Below, piece after piece: positions 32,015-39,728 of a DNA stretch of 41,441 nucleotides. A program made the translations under genes and the position numbers. Positions within the stretch are counted from its first letter, which is position 1. Each line of letters starts with the position of its first letter. Below the pieces are notes generated by a model. That model ran no database searches. It had not been told where the DNA came from and saw only the letters and a program-made list of their open reading frames with translations. Origin of the DNA: JBMZCV01 sp049613665 (lineage in GTDB: Bacteria > Bacteroidota > Bacteroidia > Chitinophagales > UBA2359); NCBI GenBank assembly GCA_049613665.1, contig JBMZCV010000021.1:1-41441 (forward strand), written 5' to 3'.

Positions 32015-33064
32015 TTATTTACCTCTCAATTCTTCCAAAGCCTTTTTCGCCAAATTAAATTTTTCGTCAAAAACCAACGCCTTTTCATAATCACTTTTTG
32101 CGGCATCTTTTTTGCCCAACTGTTCATTGGATTTACCACGCATATAATAAGCTTTCGCAAATGCTGGCGATACTTTTATGGCCATATCAAAACTCTTATA
32201 CGCCTTTTCATACTCGCCTTTATTATAAAAAATATAAGCTGTGTTGTAGTGCGAATCTTGATGTTGCGGATTTTTGACGATAATCTTGCGATATTCTGCC
32301 AAAGCCTTATCTGCTTTTCCGTTGTTTTGCAAAAACATTGCCTTGCCATAGTTCGCTTCCGTTTCTAGCGGCTTTAGTGCTATCGCCTTGTCATAAAAAA
32401 CAATGGCTTTATCATTTTTTTTGTCGCTATATGTTTGTGCCAACATGATGGCTGCATTATACATTTCGGCATCTAGCTCCAACGCTTTTTCGAGACTTTG
32501 GGCTGCTTCTTTTGGTTTCTCTTCATCACGAAAAGTCATGCCTTGCCAAAAATAAGCCATCGCATTGTCGTTTTCTAGCTCGATAGCCTTTGCGAGTTGT
32601 TGATGTGCTACTGCAAAGTTTTGAATATAAAAATAATTTTTGCCCAACTCCAAAGCGATGTCGGCATCTTTTGGTAGTAATTTTTGTGCTTTTTTCAAGA
32701 CTTGTATCGCCTGCGGCAATTGTCGTGCATTGAAACACAACTCAGCAGCTCCCAAATAATAGGCGGTTTTCATAGAATCGATGCTAATAGCTTTGTCAAA
32801 ATCGCTAGCAGCTTCTTGAAAGCCATTCAACTGCCAATATACGTTGGCTCTCGTGAAATACAATTCTGCATTTTTCGGATTTTTGGCTATCTGCTCATTC
32901 AATAGCTTCACTTGCGGATTGTTGTCTAAAGCATTTTGCAAAGCTGTTGTTTTTTTCTCTTTTTTTGTGTTTTCGGCAGTTTCGTTTTGGCACGAAAAAA
33001 AAGCCATACTGCTCAAACCAAAGCAACAAGCGACAAAATAGGTTTTTAGGTTTTTTGTTTTCAT
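32015..33064 (-). CDS. TPR-repeat lipoprotein
   Basis: Start set at the ATG giving MKTKNLKTYF, since it heads a lipoprotein signal with FFSC at residues 22-25 (AFFSCQNETAE). An ATG 17 codons upstream (33113-33115) is in frame but spoils it. The 349-aa protein is mostly tetratricopeptide repeats: about eight units from residue ~45 to the end, e.g. AELYFTRANVYWQLNGFQEAASDFDKAI, AKAYYMRGKSNEQLGKKDAAKSDYEKAL. TPRs bind protein partners; anchored to the outer membrane by lipid, it may scaffold an envelope complex. The partner is unknown and no neighbour suggests one. Confidence 0.88.
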   Translation of the reverse strand: MKTKNLKTYFVACCFGLSSMAFFSCQNETAENTKKEKKTTALQNALDNNPQVKLLNEQIAKNPKNAELYFTRANVYWQLNGFQEAASDFDKAISIDSMKTAYYLGAAELCFNARQLPQAIQVLKKAQKLLPKDADIALELGKNYFYIQNFAVAHQQLAKAIELENDNAMAYFWQGMTFRDEEKPKEAAQSLEKALELDAEMYNAAIMLAQTYSDKKNDKAIVFYDKAIALKPLETEANYGKAMFLQNNGKADKALAEYRKIIVKNPQHQDSHYNTAYIFYNKGEYEKAYKSFDMAIKVSPAFAKAYYMRGKSNEQLGKKDAAKSDYEKALVFDEKFNLAKKALEELRGK

Positions 33065-33283
33065 TTTTGTAGGTGTTTTTTTGATGAACATGCAAGTAAT
33101 GAAATTATTAGGCAAATAGGAAATGAAATGCGTGTTTTTTTTGTGAGGAAAAATAAGTTTGGAACTTTTAGCCCCTGTTTAAAGGTTATAAGTTTGGAAT
33201 TGAATTTGAAATGAAAATTAAAAACGATGACATCTAAATACAATATAGCGTGGTTGTTGCAGAAATATGAGCGTAACGACAAA

Positions 33284-33787
33284 ATGAAATATATCTATTT
33301 TTGGGGACATACCAACAACAAAAACGCAGAAGTAGGCCATTTTTGCCTAAGCCAATGGTTTGAATTGCCCTTTGAATTTGAAGGCGTGACTTATAAAACT
33401 GCAGAACATTGGATGATGGCCGAAAAGGCAAAACTTTTTAAGGATATGGAAATTTATGACAAAATATTGCAGTCGCAAACGCCAGCAGAGGCAAAAGCTT
33501 TGGGGCGGCAAGTCCGCCATTTTAAAACGGAAATTTGGCTACAACATAGATTCGACATCGTAAAAAAAGGAAATGTTTTGAAGTTTGGCCAAAATGAGAA
33601 GTTCAAAAAGTATCTGCTACAAACAGGCGAAAGAATTTTGGTGGAAGCAAGTCCAGTCGATTGTATTTGGGGCATAGGCTTAGGCAAAGACGACGATACG
33701 ATAGGCGATGTCAGAACATGGCGAGGTTTGAATTTGCTAGGGTTTGCGATGATGGAAGCCAGAGATGAACTACGGCAAGAAGGTTAG
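33284..33787 (+). CDS. NADAR-domain protein (YbiA/DUF1768 family)
   Basis: 167 aa from the ATG giving MKYIYFWGHT, which begins the domain; an upstream in-frame ATG at 33227 would add 19 residues. NADAR proteins act on ADP-ribose-type N-glycosidic bonds. Known roles include removing ADP-ribose from guanine in DNA and hydrolysing riboflavin-pathway intermediates. Family marks are CLSQWFELPFEF, YKTAEHWMMAEKAKLF with E, DCIWGIGLGKDDD, and TWRGLNLLGFAMMEARDEL. No DarT-type toxin is adjacent. Overlaps the convergent amidotransferase gene by 4 bases. Confidence 0.9.
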   Translation: MKYIYFWGHTNNKNAEVGHFCLSQWFELPFEFEGVTYKTAEHWMMAEKAKLFKDMEIYDKILQSQTPAEAKALGRQVRHFKTEIWLQHRFDIVKKGNVLKFGQNEKFKKYLLQTGERILVEASPVDCIWGIGLGKDDDTIGDVRTWRGLNLLGFAMMEARDELRQEG

Positions 33788-34356
33788 TTCATCAACCAAT
33801 TATAAATCATATCTTGCCCATATTCTGTCAATATCGACTCGGGGTGAAACTGAACGGCTCGCAAATCGTATGCTTGATGTCGCAAGGCCATGATTTGCCC
33901 ATTTTCATCTTCTGCCGTAATTTCTAAGCATTTGGGCAAGTTTTTTTTGTGAGCAATCCATGAGTGGTAGCGGCCTGCTCGAAAGTTGGAAGGTATATTT
34001 TTGAATAATAATTCATTTTTAGAAATTACATGAACATTGCTGGCCACGCCATGATAAACTTTTTCTAAATTTTGGAGTGTGCCGCCAAATACTTCTGTGA
34101 TGGCTTGCAATCCTAAACAAACTCCTAAAATACTTTTGGTAGTGGCATATTTTTCGATAAGTGGATTCAAAATTCCTGCTTCGTGAGGCAATCCAGGCCC
34201 TGGCGATAGCAAAATTTTGTCGTAAGCAGCTATTTGTTGTAGTTCTATCTTGTCGTTAAAAAAAACATCAATATCTTTTTGCGTAACATTTGTGATATAA
34301 TGTACCAAATTGTAGGTAAATGAATCATAATTATCTAGCACTAATATTTTAGACAT
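33784..34356 (-). CDS. Glutamine amidotransferase of anthranilate/aminodeoxychorismate synthase (PabA/TrpG)
   Basis: 190 aa from MSKILVLDNYDSFTYNL, the class I amidotransferase start; an ATG three codons upstream is possible. It frees ammonia from glutamine for the partner TrpE or PabB. The catalytic Cys lies in GVCLGLQAI, the oxyanion segment is LLSPGPGLP, and the His/Glu pair is in VQFHPESILTE. No trpE, pabB or trp operon lies alongside, so whether it serves tryptophan, folate or both cannot be told. Isolated location favours the folate (PabA) or shared role, weakly. Confidence 0.9.
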   Translation of the reverse strand: MSKILVLDNYDSFTYNLVHYITNVTQKDIDVFFNDKIELQQIAAYDKILLSPGPGLPHEAGILNPLIEKYATTKSILGVCLGLQAITEVFGGTLQNLEKVYHGVASNVHVISKNELLFKNIPSNFRAGRYHSWIAHKKNLPKCLEITAEDENGQIMALRHQAYDLRAVQFHPESILTEYGQDMIYNWLMN

Positions 34357-34540
34357 GTTTTTCAATTAAATAGTATTTGGCGTTTTAAAATAGAAAAAAC
34401 GGCTCATTGTTGCAGACTACAATAAACCGTTTCGAAATCTCAAAAAAATGAGGCAATTTTGAAGATTTGAATTACAAAATAAACTATATTTTTGAATAAT
34501 GCAAATCTTTTTGTTTTTTATAGCCGAAAAAATAAATAAA

Positions 34541-34639
34541 TAATAATACAATTTATGCTACAAATTGTGAAAGCTAACACACGACTTTTCGATATGTTAG
34601 CATAAATTGTATTATTATTAAATACTGTTTGGCACTTAT
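34541..34639 (+). repeat. Two-hairpin intergenic repeat (family A) with perfect stem
   Basis: TAATAATACAATTTATGCTA (34541-34560) is matched exactly by its inverse at 34598-34617; the stem reaches 22 pairs with flanking bases. Inside lies CAAATTGTGAAAGCTAACAC, and ACTGTTTGGCACTTA ends it. It stands after the SpoIIE-type phosphatase gene and may also end its transcript. The remaining bases of 34357-34688 hold a weak AACGG...CCGTT hairpin. Confidence 0.8.
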
Positions 34640-34688
34640 ATTTTTCAACTTTAGGCATTTTGAAAAGAAGGTATAAAGTTTTTTATTG

Positions 34689-36779
34689 TTAAATGTTATT
34701 CCAATCTAACTCCTCTAAATCTTCATTTTCGACAAAGCCCACCTTATTTTGTTTTGTAATTTTAATGACCAATAAAGTAGTATCGTCTTTGTAGGTGCTG
34801 TTTTCCGAAAAAGTATAAAAATCATCACAAATAGCTTGCTTGATTTCTTCGGCTGACTTGCGACAGTTGGCACGCAAACAGTATTTCAAACGCTCATAGC
34901 CGTATTGTTCATCGGCACTATCGTTTTTTCTGCCTTCTACTAAGCCATCAGTATAAAGCACGATAACATCGTTTTTTTGTATCTTAATTTCTTGAATATC
35001 AATGTGTTTTGCATAAGAACTATTTCTAATAATACCTAAACCTAAGCCTTTTCCACTAAAATAAGTGACTTGCTCTGTTTTGGCACTATAAAACAACATT
35101 GGACAATGGCCAGCTCGACTATAAGATAAGGTATCGAAGCCAAAATCTAGCAAAATATAGACTAAACTAATAAATCGGCTTCGTTCCAAACAATTGCCTA
35201 CAGCTTGGTTTGCCATCATCAAAAAGCTATCAGCAGGCAAGCAAAGCTGCATTAAAGATTGAAAAATGCCTTTCATCTGTGCCATATGAAAAGCTGCCGA
35301 TGTACCTTTGCCAGAAACATCACCGATAACAAGTGCCAAACGCAGCTCATCTACTTTGTTGTAATCATAATAATCGCCACCTACTTCTTTTGCAGGGCTG
35401 TTAAAGGCTGCAATTTCGCAATATTGTGTAGCAGGAAATTCTTTAGGAAACAAGGCTTGCTGCACTTTTCTAGCAATACCTAATTCTTCTTTATACCTTG
35501 CTGTTTTAATGGTTTCTTCTACCAAAAGAGCATTTTCAAAAGCTAATTTTGCTTGATTAACATAGCCTTTTACAAGCGAAATCATATAATCATCAAATCC
35601 ATCAACAAAAGACTTGACTAAACATATCATGCCATCTAGTTGGTTGTTTTTGGCAAAAATTGGAAAAATAATTAGCGATTTGAAGCTCATACTTGGAGCG
35701 TCTAAGTCTTGCAATTCATCGAGATTATTGAAATAATAATAACCTTCAGACGGCTCTACGCTTATTAAATATCGCAAATTTATTTTAATATTTAGCAAAT
35801 CAATTTCTGTATTACTAACTTGTTCTGTATGGTAGGTGTCTTCTTTGTTATCACTTTTCAACAAGAGCCAACCTGCATCACTTTGTGTGTTTTTTTTGCA
35901 AATGGCAAACAATCTTTTAAAAATCTGCTTTTTACTTTCTCTGTTTTGTAAAGCCAAACTAATTTCTTGAAAGCTGCTAATTTCTGTTTTTTGGTCTTGT
36001 ATAACAGAAGAAATAGGCATACTAAACAAAATAGCTAAAATTGATAACAAGCCATAGGCAATAGGCGTTGTAATAGTTAAAATGAAAAAAACATTGTAAA
36101 CAAGTGGCTCTAAAAGCAAATAGGTAGAGTCGACACGAAAAGAACGTTGCAATAAGGCAAAACTAATGAGTGATATAACAACTAAAAAAACAAGGAAAAG
36201 CCATTTTTCTCTATCTTTGAGTAGAGCAATCCAAGTGATACGCCACAAAAGACTCATCATAGATAATAAGCCAGCCAACAAGACTGTGAAATAAATAAAA
36301 TTTGGCAAGTGTATGAAAGTGACTTGTAAGCAAATGCTAATTGCTAAAATGGTAACATAAGTCTGCCATTGTCGGATAATCGTACTATTTTTTCTATGAT
36401 AGACTAGCTTTCTAAACATGAACAAAGCAAAGAGAAAATAGTTGATAATGGCAAATAAGGCGATGTGGTCGGAGACTCTGCTAGAAATAACATCATCAAA
36501 CATAGCATATTGCAAAACAGTAGGAAAAAAAGCAAATACAAAAGAAGTTGCACCAGCAATGATAACTTTTGTGAATAGCTCTTCTAATTTGAAAACAGAT
36601 TTATTGAAAGAGTACAAACTGTGGCCAGCTAACAATAAACTTAAAGTCAAAATAAACAACACACTTAACGTTACTTCGCTAATGATAAGCGGCACTAATC
36701 CAAAAATAAGTGCGATGGCAACCATTATATAACCAAATGTTCCTAATGTTAAAAATAATTTATGTGATTTTAATAGCAT
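34689..36779 (-). CDS. Membrane SpoIIE-type (PP2C) serine phosphatase with GAF-like domain
   Basis: 696 aa. Residues ~1-265 hold about eight hydrophobic helices in a 7TM-like sensor layout. ~280-430 looks like a GAF-type domain (AICKKNTQSDAGWLLLKSDN, LIIFPIFAKNNQLDGMICLVK). ~430-460 is the helical linker (KEELGIARKVQQALFPKEFP). 460-680 is the PP2C/SpoIIE phosphatase with Mg-binding acids in EVGGDYYDY, LALVIGDVSGKG, VIVLYTDGLVEGR and YKDDTTLLVIKI. Such proteins usually control an anti-sigma factor antagonist (STAS protein) by dephosphorylating it; no STAS or anti-sigma gene is adjacent here. A candidate -7 box lies at 36823-36830. Confidence 0.92.
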   Translation of the reverse strand: MLLKSHKLFLTLGTFGYIMVAIALIFGLVPLIISEVTLSVLFILTLSLLLAGHSLYSFNKSVFKLEELFTKVIIAGATSFVFAFFPTVLQYAMFDDVISSRVSDHIALFAIINYFLFALFMFRKLVYHRKNSTIIRQWQTYVTILAISICLQVTFIHLPNFIYFTVLLAGLLSMMSLLWRITWIALLKDREKWLFLVFLVVISLISFALLQRSFRVDSTYLLLEPLVYNVFFILTITTPIAYGLLSILAILFSMPISSVIQDQKTEISSFQEISLALQNRESKKQIFKRLFAICKKNTQSDAGWLLLKSDNKEDTYHTEQVSNTEIDLLNIKINLRYLISVEPSEGYYYFNNLDELQDLDAPSMSFKSLIIFPIFAKNNQLDGMICLVKSFVDGFDDYMISLVKGYVNQAKLAFENALLVEETIKTARYKEELGIARKVQQALFPKEFPATQYCEIAAFNSPAKEVGGDYYDYNKVDELRLALVIGDVSGKGTSAAFHMAQMKGIFQSLMQLCLPADSFLMMANQAVGNCLERSRFISLVYILLDFGFDTLSYSRAGHCPMLFYSAKTEQVTYFSGKGLGLGIIRNSSYAKHIDIQEIKIQKNDVIVLYTDGLVEGRKNDSADEQYGYERLKYCLRANCRKSAEEIKQAICDDFYTFSENSTYKDDTTLLVIKITKQNKVGFVENEDLEELDWNNI

Positions 36780-36822
36780 ACATGTAATTTAGTACTTATG
36801 GACAGCTTCTTTTTTCTAACAT

Positions 36823-36830
36823 CAAAAGTA
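36823..36830 (-). promoter_or_regulatory. -7 box (TACTTTTG) for the SpoIIE-type phosphatase
   Basis: Minus-strand TACTTTTG fits TAnnTTTG, 44 bases before the ATG. Confidence 0.45.
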
Positions 36831-36982
36831 GTAAAAAGCTATCAAATTTTAGCCTTTTTTGCCTGCTTCTTTTCTAAGAGGCTGTTTAAATTTTATTTAA
36901 CCTGTTTTTAATAAATTGTAAAAGCAAAATATCTGATTAATATAGCTTATTTACAAAATTTTAGATAAGAAATAATAGGGAA

Positions 36983-37017
36983 ATAAGGTGGTAGGCACTT
37001 CTGAAGTGGCTACCATT
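36983..37017. repeat. GGTGGCAGGC hairpin repeat (family C), copy 3 (inverse)
   Basis: AAGGTGGTAGGCACTTC pairs with GAAGTGGCTACCATTT. The flanks TAATAGGGAAATAAGG and CGTTTTACGACAAC are the inverse of those around 10693-10727. The rest of 36780-37095 has no gene I can support. Confidence 0.65.
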
Positions 37018-37095
37018 TCGTTTTACGACAACTTAGCCAGAAAAAAATACTATTTTTCATTCATAAAAAAAGAAACACAAATCATATTAATTTGG

Positions 37096-37103
37096 TATCT
37101 TTG
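37096..37103 (+). promoter_or_regulatory. -7 box (TATCTTTG) for the small membrane protein
   Basis: TATCTTTG, the commonest form of the Bacteroidota -7 box, 43 bases before the ATG at 37147. Confidence 0.55.
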
Positions 37104-37146
37104 CGTTTCTTTTCTCTGAAAGGTTATCTAAACGCTATCTTTTCGG

Positions 37147-37473
37147 TTGAATGAAACAATCTCTTATAAAACAAAAATAGCTATGCTGCCAAGCCAACTC
37201 ATTGACTTTATTATCGGTTTTGGACTTGCCAATGCCTTACCTCATTTTATTTTTGGCATTACGAAAACACGATTTTTGGGACTTTTCGGTTTTTCACCAA
37301 AAGGAAATATTTTTTATGCCTATTTGTGTGCAACGATTTCGTTTATGTTTTTTATTTACCAATATGGTTTTGAAGGTTTAACAAATAATCTGATATATAC
37401 AGGAGGCTTTTTTATACTTATTTGCTATTTTTTGTTAGGAAAATTTTTGTATCTTCTTTTTCAGAAAAAATAG
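37147..37473 (+). CDS. Small integral membrane protein, unknown function
   Basis: 108 aa (or 96 aa if translation starts at MLPSQL, 37183). Three hydrophobic stretches: ~17-36 (IDFIIGFGLANALPHFIFGI), ~57-75 (YAYLCATISFMFFIYQYGF) and ~81-103 (NLIYTGGFFILICYFLLGKF), with a basic end FQKK. I recognise no family. It is followed by a family A short repeat and then glyA, with no sign of an operon. The good -7 box upstream supports it as a real gene. Confidence 0.6.
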   Translation: MNETISYKTKIAMLPSQLIDFIIGFGLANALPHFIFGITKTRFLGLFGFSPKGNIFYAYLCATISFMFFIYQYGFEGLTNNLIYTGGFFILICYFLLGKFLYLLFQKK

Positions 37474-37520
37474 CAAAAAGAAAACTCGAATGATAAAAAG
37501 ATAGTTTTACCAAAACCTTT

Positions 37521-37581
37521 AAGTAGTCGTTCAGAAGTTTTTGGGCATTTCAACACAAACATACGAGTACTTGGTACTTAT
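37521..37581 (+). repeat. Family A repeat, internally deleted
   Basis: AAGTAGTCGTTCAGAAG then TTTTTGGGCATTTCA (outer arm as at 4124-4156 and 10218) is joined directly to GAGTACTTGGTACTTA, the small right-end hairpin. The central GCTAAC/GTTAGC stem is missing. Confidence 0.6.
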
Positions 37582-37606
37582 AACAATTTTCAGTTGAATA
37601 AAAAAA

Positions 37607-37660
37607 CGCTTTTTGGCAAGAGAAACATACTATTTTTCAGTTCAAAAGGCTATCAAATTT
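37607..37660 (-). repeat. Inverse copy of the 10845-10905 repeat block
   Basis: GCTTTTTGGCAAGAGAAAC, CATACTATTTTTCAGTTCAA and AAGGCTATCAAATTTG are the inverse of 10845-10905. It lies 64 bases before glyA, so it is probably in or next to that gene's leader. Confidence 0.6.
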
Positions 37661-37723
37661 GCAACTATTGTTAAGCAATGCAACAGGTAAAAATACAACA
37701 ACACAAAATATATAAATAACAAC

Positions 37724-39022
37724 ATGACAACAACAACAGAATCTATCATAAAACACGATGCTTATTTATTTGAGCTTATCAAAGAAGAAGAGCAGCGTCA
37801 AACAAGAGGCTTAGAACTCATCGCTTCCGAAAACTTTGTTAGCACACAAGTGCGAGAAGCCATGTCGTCTGTTTTGACACACAAATATGCAGAAGGCTAT
37901 CCAAACAAGAGATATTATGGTGGCTGCGAAGTCATCGACAAAGTAGAGCAGTTGGCTATCGACAGAGCAAAAGAATTGTTTGGTGCAGCGTGGGCAAATG
38001 TGCAACCTCATTCTGGTGCTCAAGCCAATGCAGCAGTGATGTTGGCAGTTTTGGAAAAAGGAGATACCATTTTGGGTTTCGACCTTTCGCATGGCGGACA
38101 TTTAACTCATGGTTCGACTGTCAATTTTTCGGGCAAGTTATATCGTCCAACTTTCTATGGTGTAGAGCCAGAAACAGGCGTGATTGATATGGATAAGGTG
38201 GAAAAAACTGCTTTGAAAGAACAGCCAAAACTCATTATTTGCGGTGCATCTGCTTATTCTCGTGATTGGGATTATGTACGTTTTCGTGAAATTGCGGATA
38301 AAGTAGGTGCTTTGCTTATGGCAGATATCGCTCACCCTGCTGGGCTTATTGCCACTGGTTTGTTAAATAATCCATTGCCACATTGTCACATTGTAACCAC
38401 AACAACGCACAAAACACTTCGTGGCCCTCGTGGAGGTATGATTATGATGGGCAAAAATTTTGTCAATCCGTGGGGACGCAAAACTAGCAAAGGTAAACTA
38501 CGACGAATGGCTGGCATTTTGAATGGCGGTGTTTTTCCAGGTACGCAAGGTGGGCCACTTGAGCATGTTATTGCGGCAAAAGCGATTGCTTATGGCGAAG
38601 CGTTAAGCCCAGATTTTAAGAAATATTGCCAACAATTGATGAAAAATGCACAAATAATGGCGACCGAATTTGTGAAAAGAGATTACAACATTATTTCTAA
38701 TGGTACGGATAATCACTTGATGCTCATTGATTTACGCAATAAAAATATCACAGGAAAAGCGGCTGACCTTGCTTTAGGACTTGCCGATATTACGGTAAAT
38801 AAAAATATGGTTCCTTTTGATACTCGGTCGCCATTTGTGACTTCTGGTATTCGTGTGGGTACGCCAGCCGTGACTTCAAGAGGCTTGAAAGGCGACGATA
38901 TGATACAAATTGTAGATTGGATTGATAGAGTAATTCAACAACCTGATGATGCCGATAATTTGCGTCAAATCAAAAAAGAAGTGAACGAAAAAATGTTGGC
39001 TTATCCTTTGTTTCAGTGGTAA
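37724..39022 (+). CDS. glyA: Serine hydroxymethyltransferase
   Basis: PLP enzyme that turns serine and tetrahydrofolate into glycine and 5,10-methylene-THF. 432 aa, a normal length. GLELIASENFVS and YAEGYPNKRYYGGCE are the substrate/THF loops. The PLP-binding lysine is in VTTTTHKTLRGPRGG, the aspartate-histidine region is MADIAHPAGLI, and the C-terminal RVGTPAVTSRG is typical. Followed after 14 bases by a hairpin with a T run. The upstream region holds two intergenic repeats and no clear -7 box. Confidence 0.97.
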   Translation: MTTTTESIIKHDAYLFELIKEEEQRQTRGLELIASENFVSTQVREAMSSVLTHKYAEGYPNKRYYGGCEVIDKVEQLAIDRAKELFGAAWANVQPHSGAQANAAVMLAVLEKGDTILGFDLSHGGHLTHGSTVNFSGKLYRPTFYGVEPETGVIDMDKVEKTALKEQPKLIICGASAYSRDWDYVRFREIADKVGALLMADIAHPAGLIATGLLNNPLPHCHIVTTTTHKTLRGPRGGMIMMGKNFVNPWGRKTSKGKLRRMAGILNGGVFPGTQGGPLEHVIAAKAIAYGEALSPDFKKYCQQLMKNAQIMATEFVKRDYNIISNGTDNHLMLIDLRNKNITGKAADLALGLADITVNKNMVPFDTRSPFVTSGIRVGTPAVTSRGLKGDDMIQIVDWIDRVIQQPDDADNLRQIKKEVNEKMLAYPLFQW

Positions 39023-39036
39023 GATTATATCACCAT

Positions 39037-39058
39037 ACGGCGAGAGTTGTCGTTTTTT
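39037..39058 (+). terminator. Terminator of glyA (shared hairpin)
   Basis: ACGGCGA-GAG-TTGTCGT plus T6, with two G-T wobbles, so it favours the plus-strand RNA. Identical stem to 29-45 at the window start. Confidence 0.7.
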
Positions 39059-39147
39059 GAACAAAAAAAAAGCGTAATGTTTTATTTAAGGAATAGAAAA
39101 AGAATAAGTGTTATATTTGAGTTTGTACGTAACAAATATATACCAGC

Positions 39148-39164
39148 ACGAGTTGAAAACTCGT
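39148..39164. repeat. Family E mini-hairpin, isolated copy
   Basis: ACGAGTT-GAA-AACTCGT, flanked by ACCAGC and ACCTGTTTA as around the cluster at 31843-31966 (CAGGTATGAG and GTACC). Confidence 0.6.
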
Positions 39165-39298
39165 ACCTGTTTAGTCGTTTTATAGCAATTAGTTGTTAAG
39201 CTAAAAAATATAACGCTTATTATTTTCACGTTCCTAAGCATTGGTATAATACTAAAGAAAGGTATTTTTTATAAGCACCTTTTTTAGAGTTCATAAAA

Positions 39299-39361
39299 AC
39301 AAAAATAGCTATTAAACATCTCATTTCTGCTAGAAATAAGTTGTTTAATAGCTATTTTTAC
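39299..39361 (-). terminator. Terminator behind atpC
   Basis: AAAAATAGCTATTAAACA pairs with TGTTTAATAGCTATTTTT over a 24-base middle, 44 bases past the atpC stop. The arms carry A and T runs, so it could work both ways for glyA and atpDC. The spacer 39023-39404 has no gene. Confidence 0.7.
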
Positions 39362-39404
39362 GAAAGAAAAAACGCCTGAAACAGATGTTAGGCGATTAGT
39401 AATC

Positions 39405-39653
39405 TTATAATTCTTTGGCACTTTCTGCCACAACAATTACATTATTATTTAATACTTCTGCAAAACCACCTGTAATATTAATGGTTTTAACAGCACTTTG
39501 CGTCGTAATTTTAACAGGCCCTTGTTTTAGTGCCGAAATAAGCGGTGCGTGATTGTTCAATATTTCAAACAAACCATCAATACCTGGTAAATTTACACGA
39601 CTTGCTTCGCCTGCAAATACATTGCGTTCTGGAGTGATAAGTTCTACATTCAT
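39405..39653 (-). CDS. atpC: ATP synthase epsilon subunit, short form
   Basis: 82 aa covering only the N-terminal beta-sandwich of epsilon: MNVELITPERNVFAGEASRV, LPGIDGLFEILNNHAPLIS and the final GGFAEVLNNNVIVVAES. The helical C-terminal domain (about 50 residues in E. coli) that can block rotation is absent; short forms are known in Bacteroidota. It sits 75 bases after atpD, as in other split Bacteroidota atp loci where atpD-atpC stand apart from the remaining genes. It couples the central stalk to the F1 head at the inner membrane. Confidence 0.94.
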   Translation of the reverse strand: MNVELITPERNVFAGEASRVNLPGIDGLFEILNNHAPLISALKQGPVKITTQSAVKTINITGGFAEVLNNNVIVVAESAKEL

Positions 39654-39728
39654 CTGCTCAATAATTAAAAGATGAGTAATGAGTTGCTTTTTTTAGATAA
39701 AAAAAGCAACTCCTATTTTCGTTTTTGA

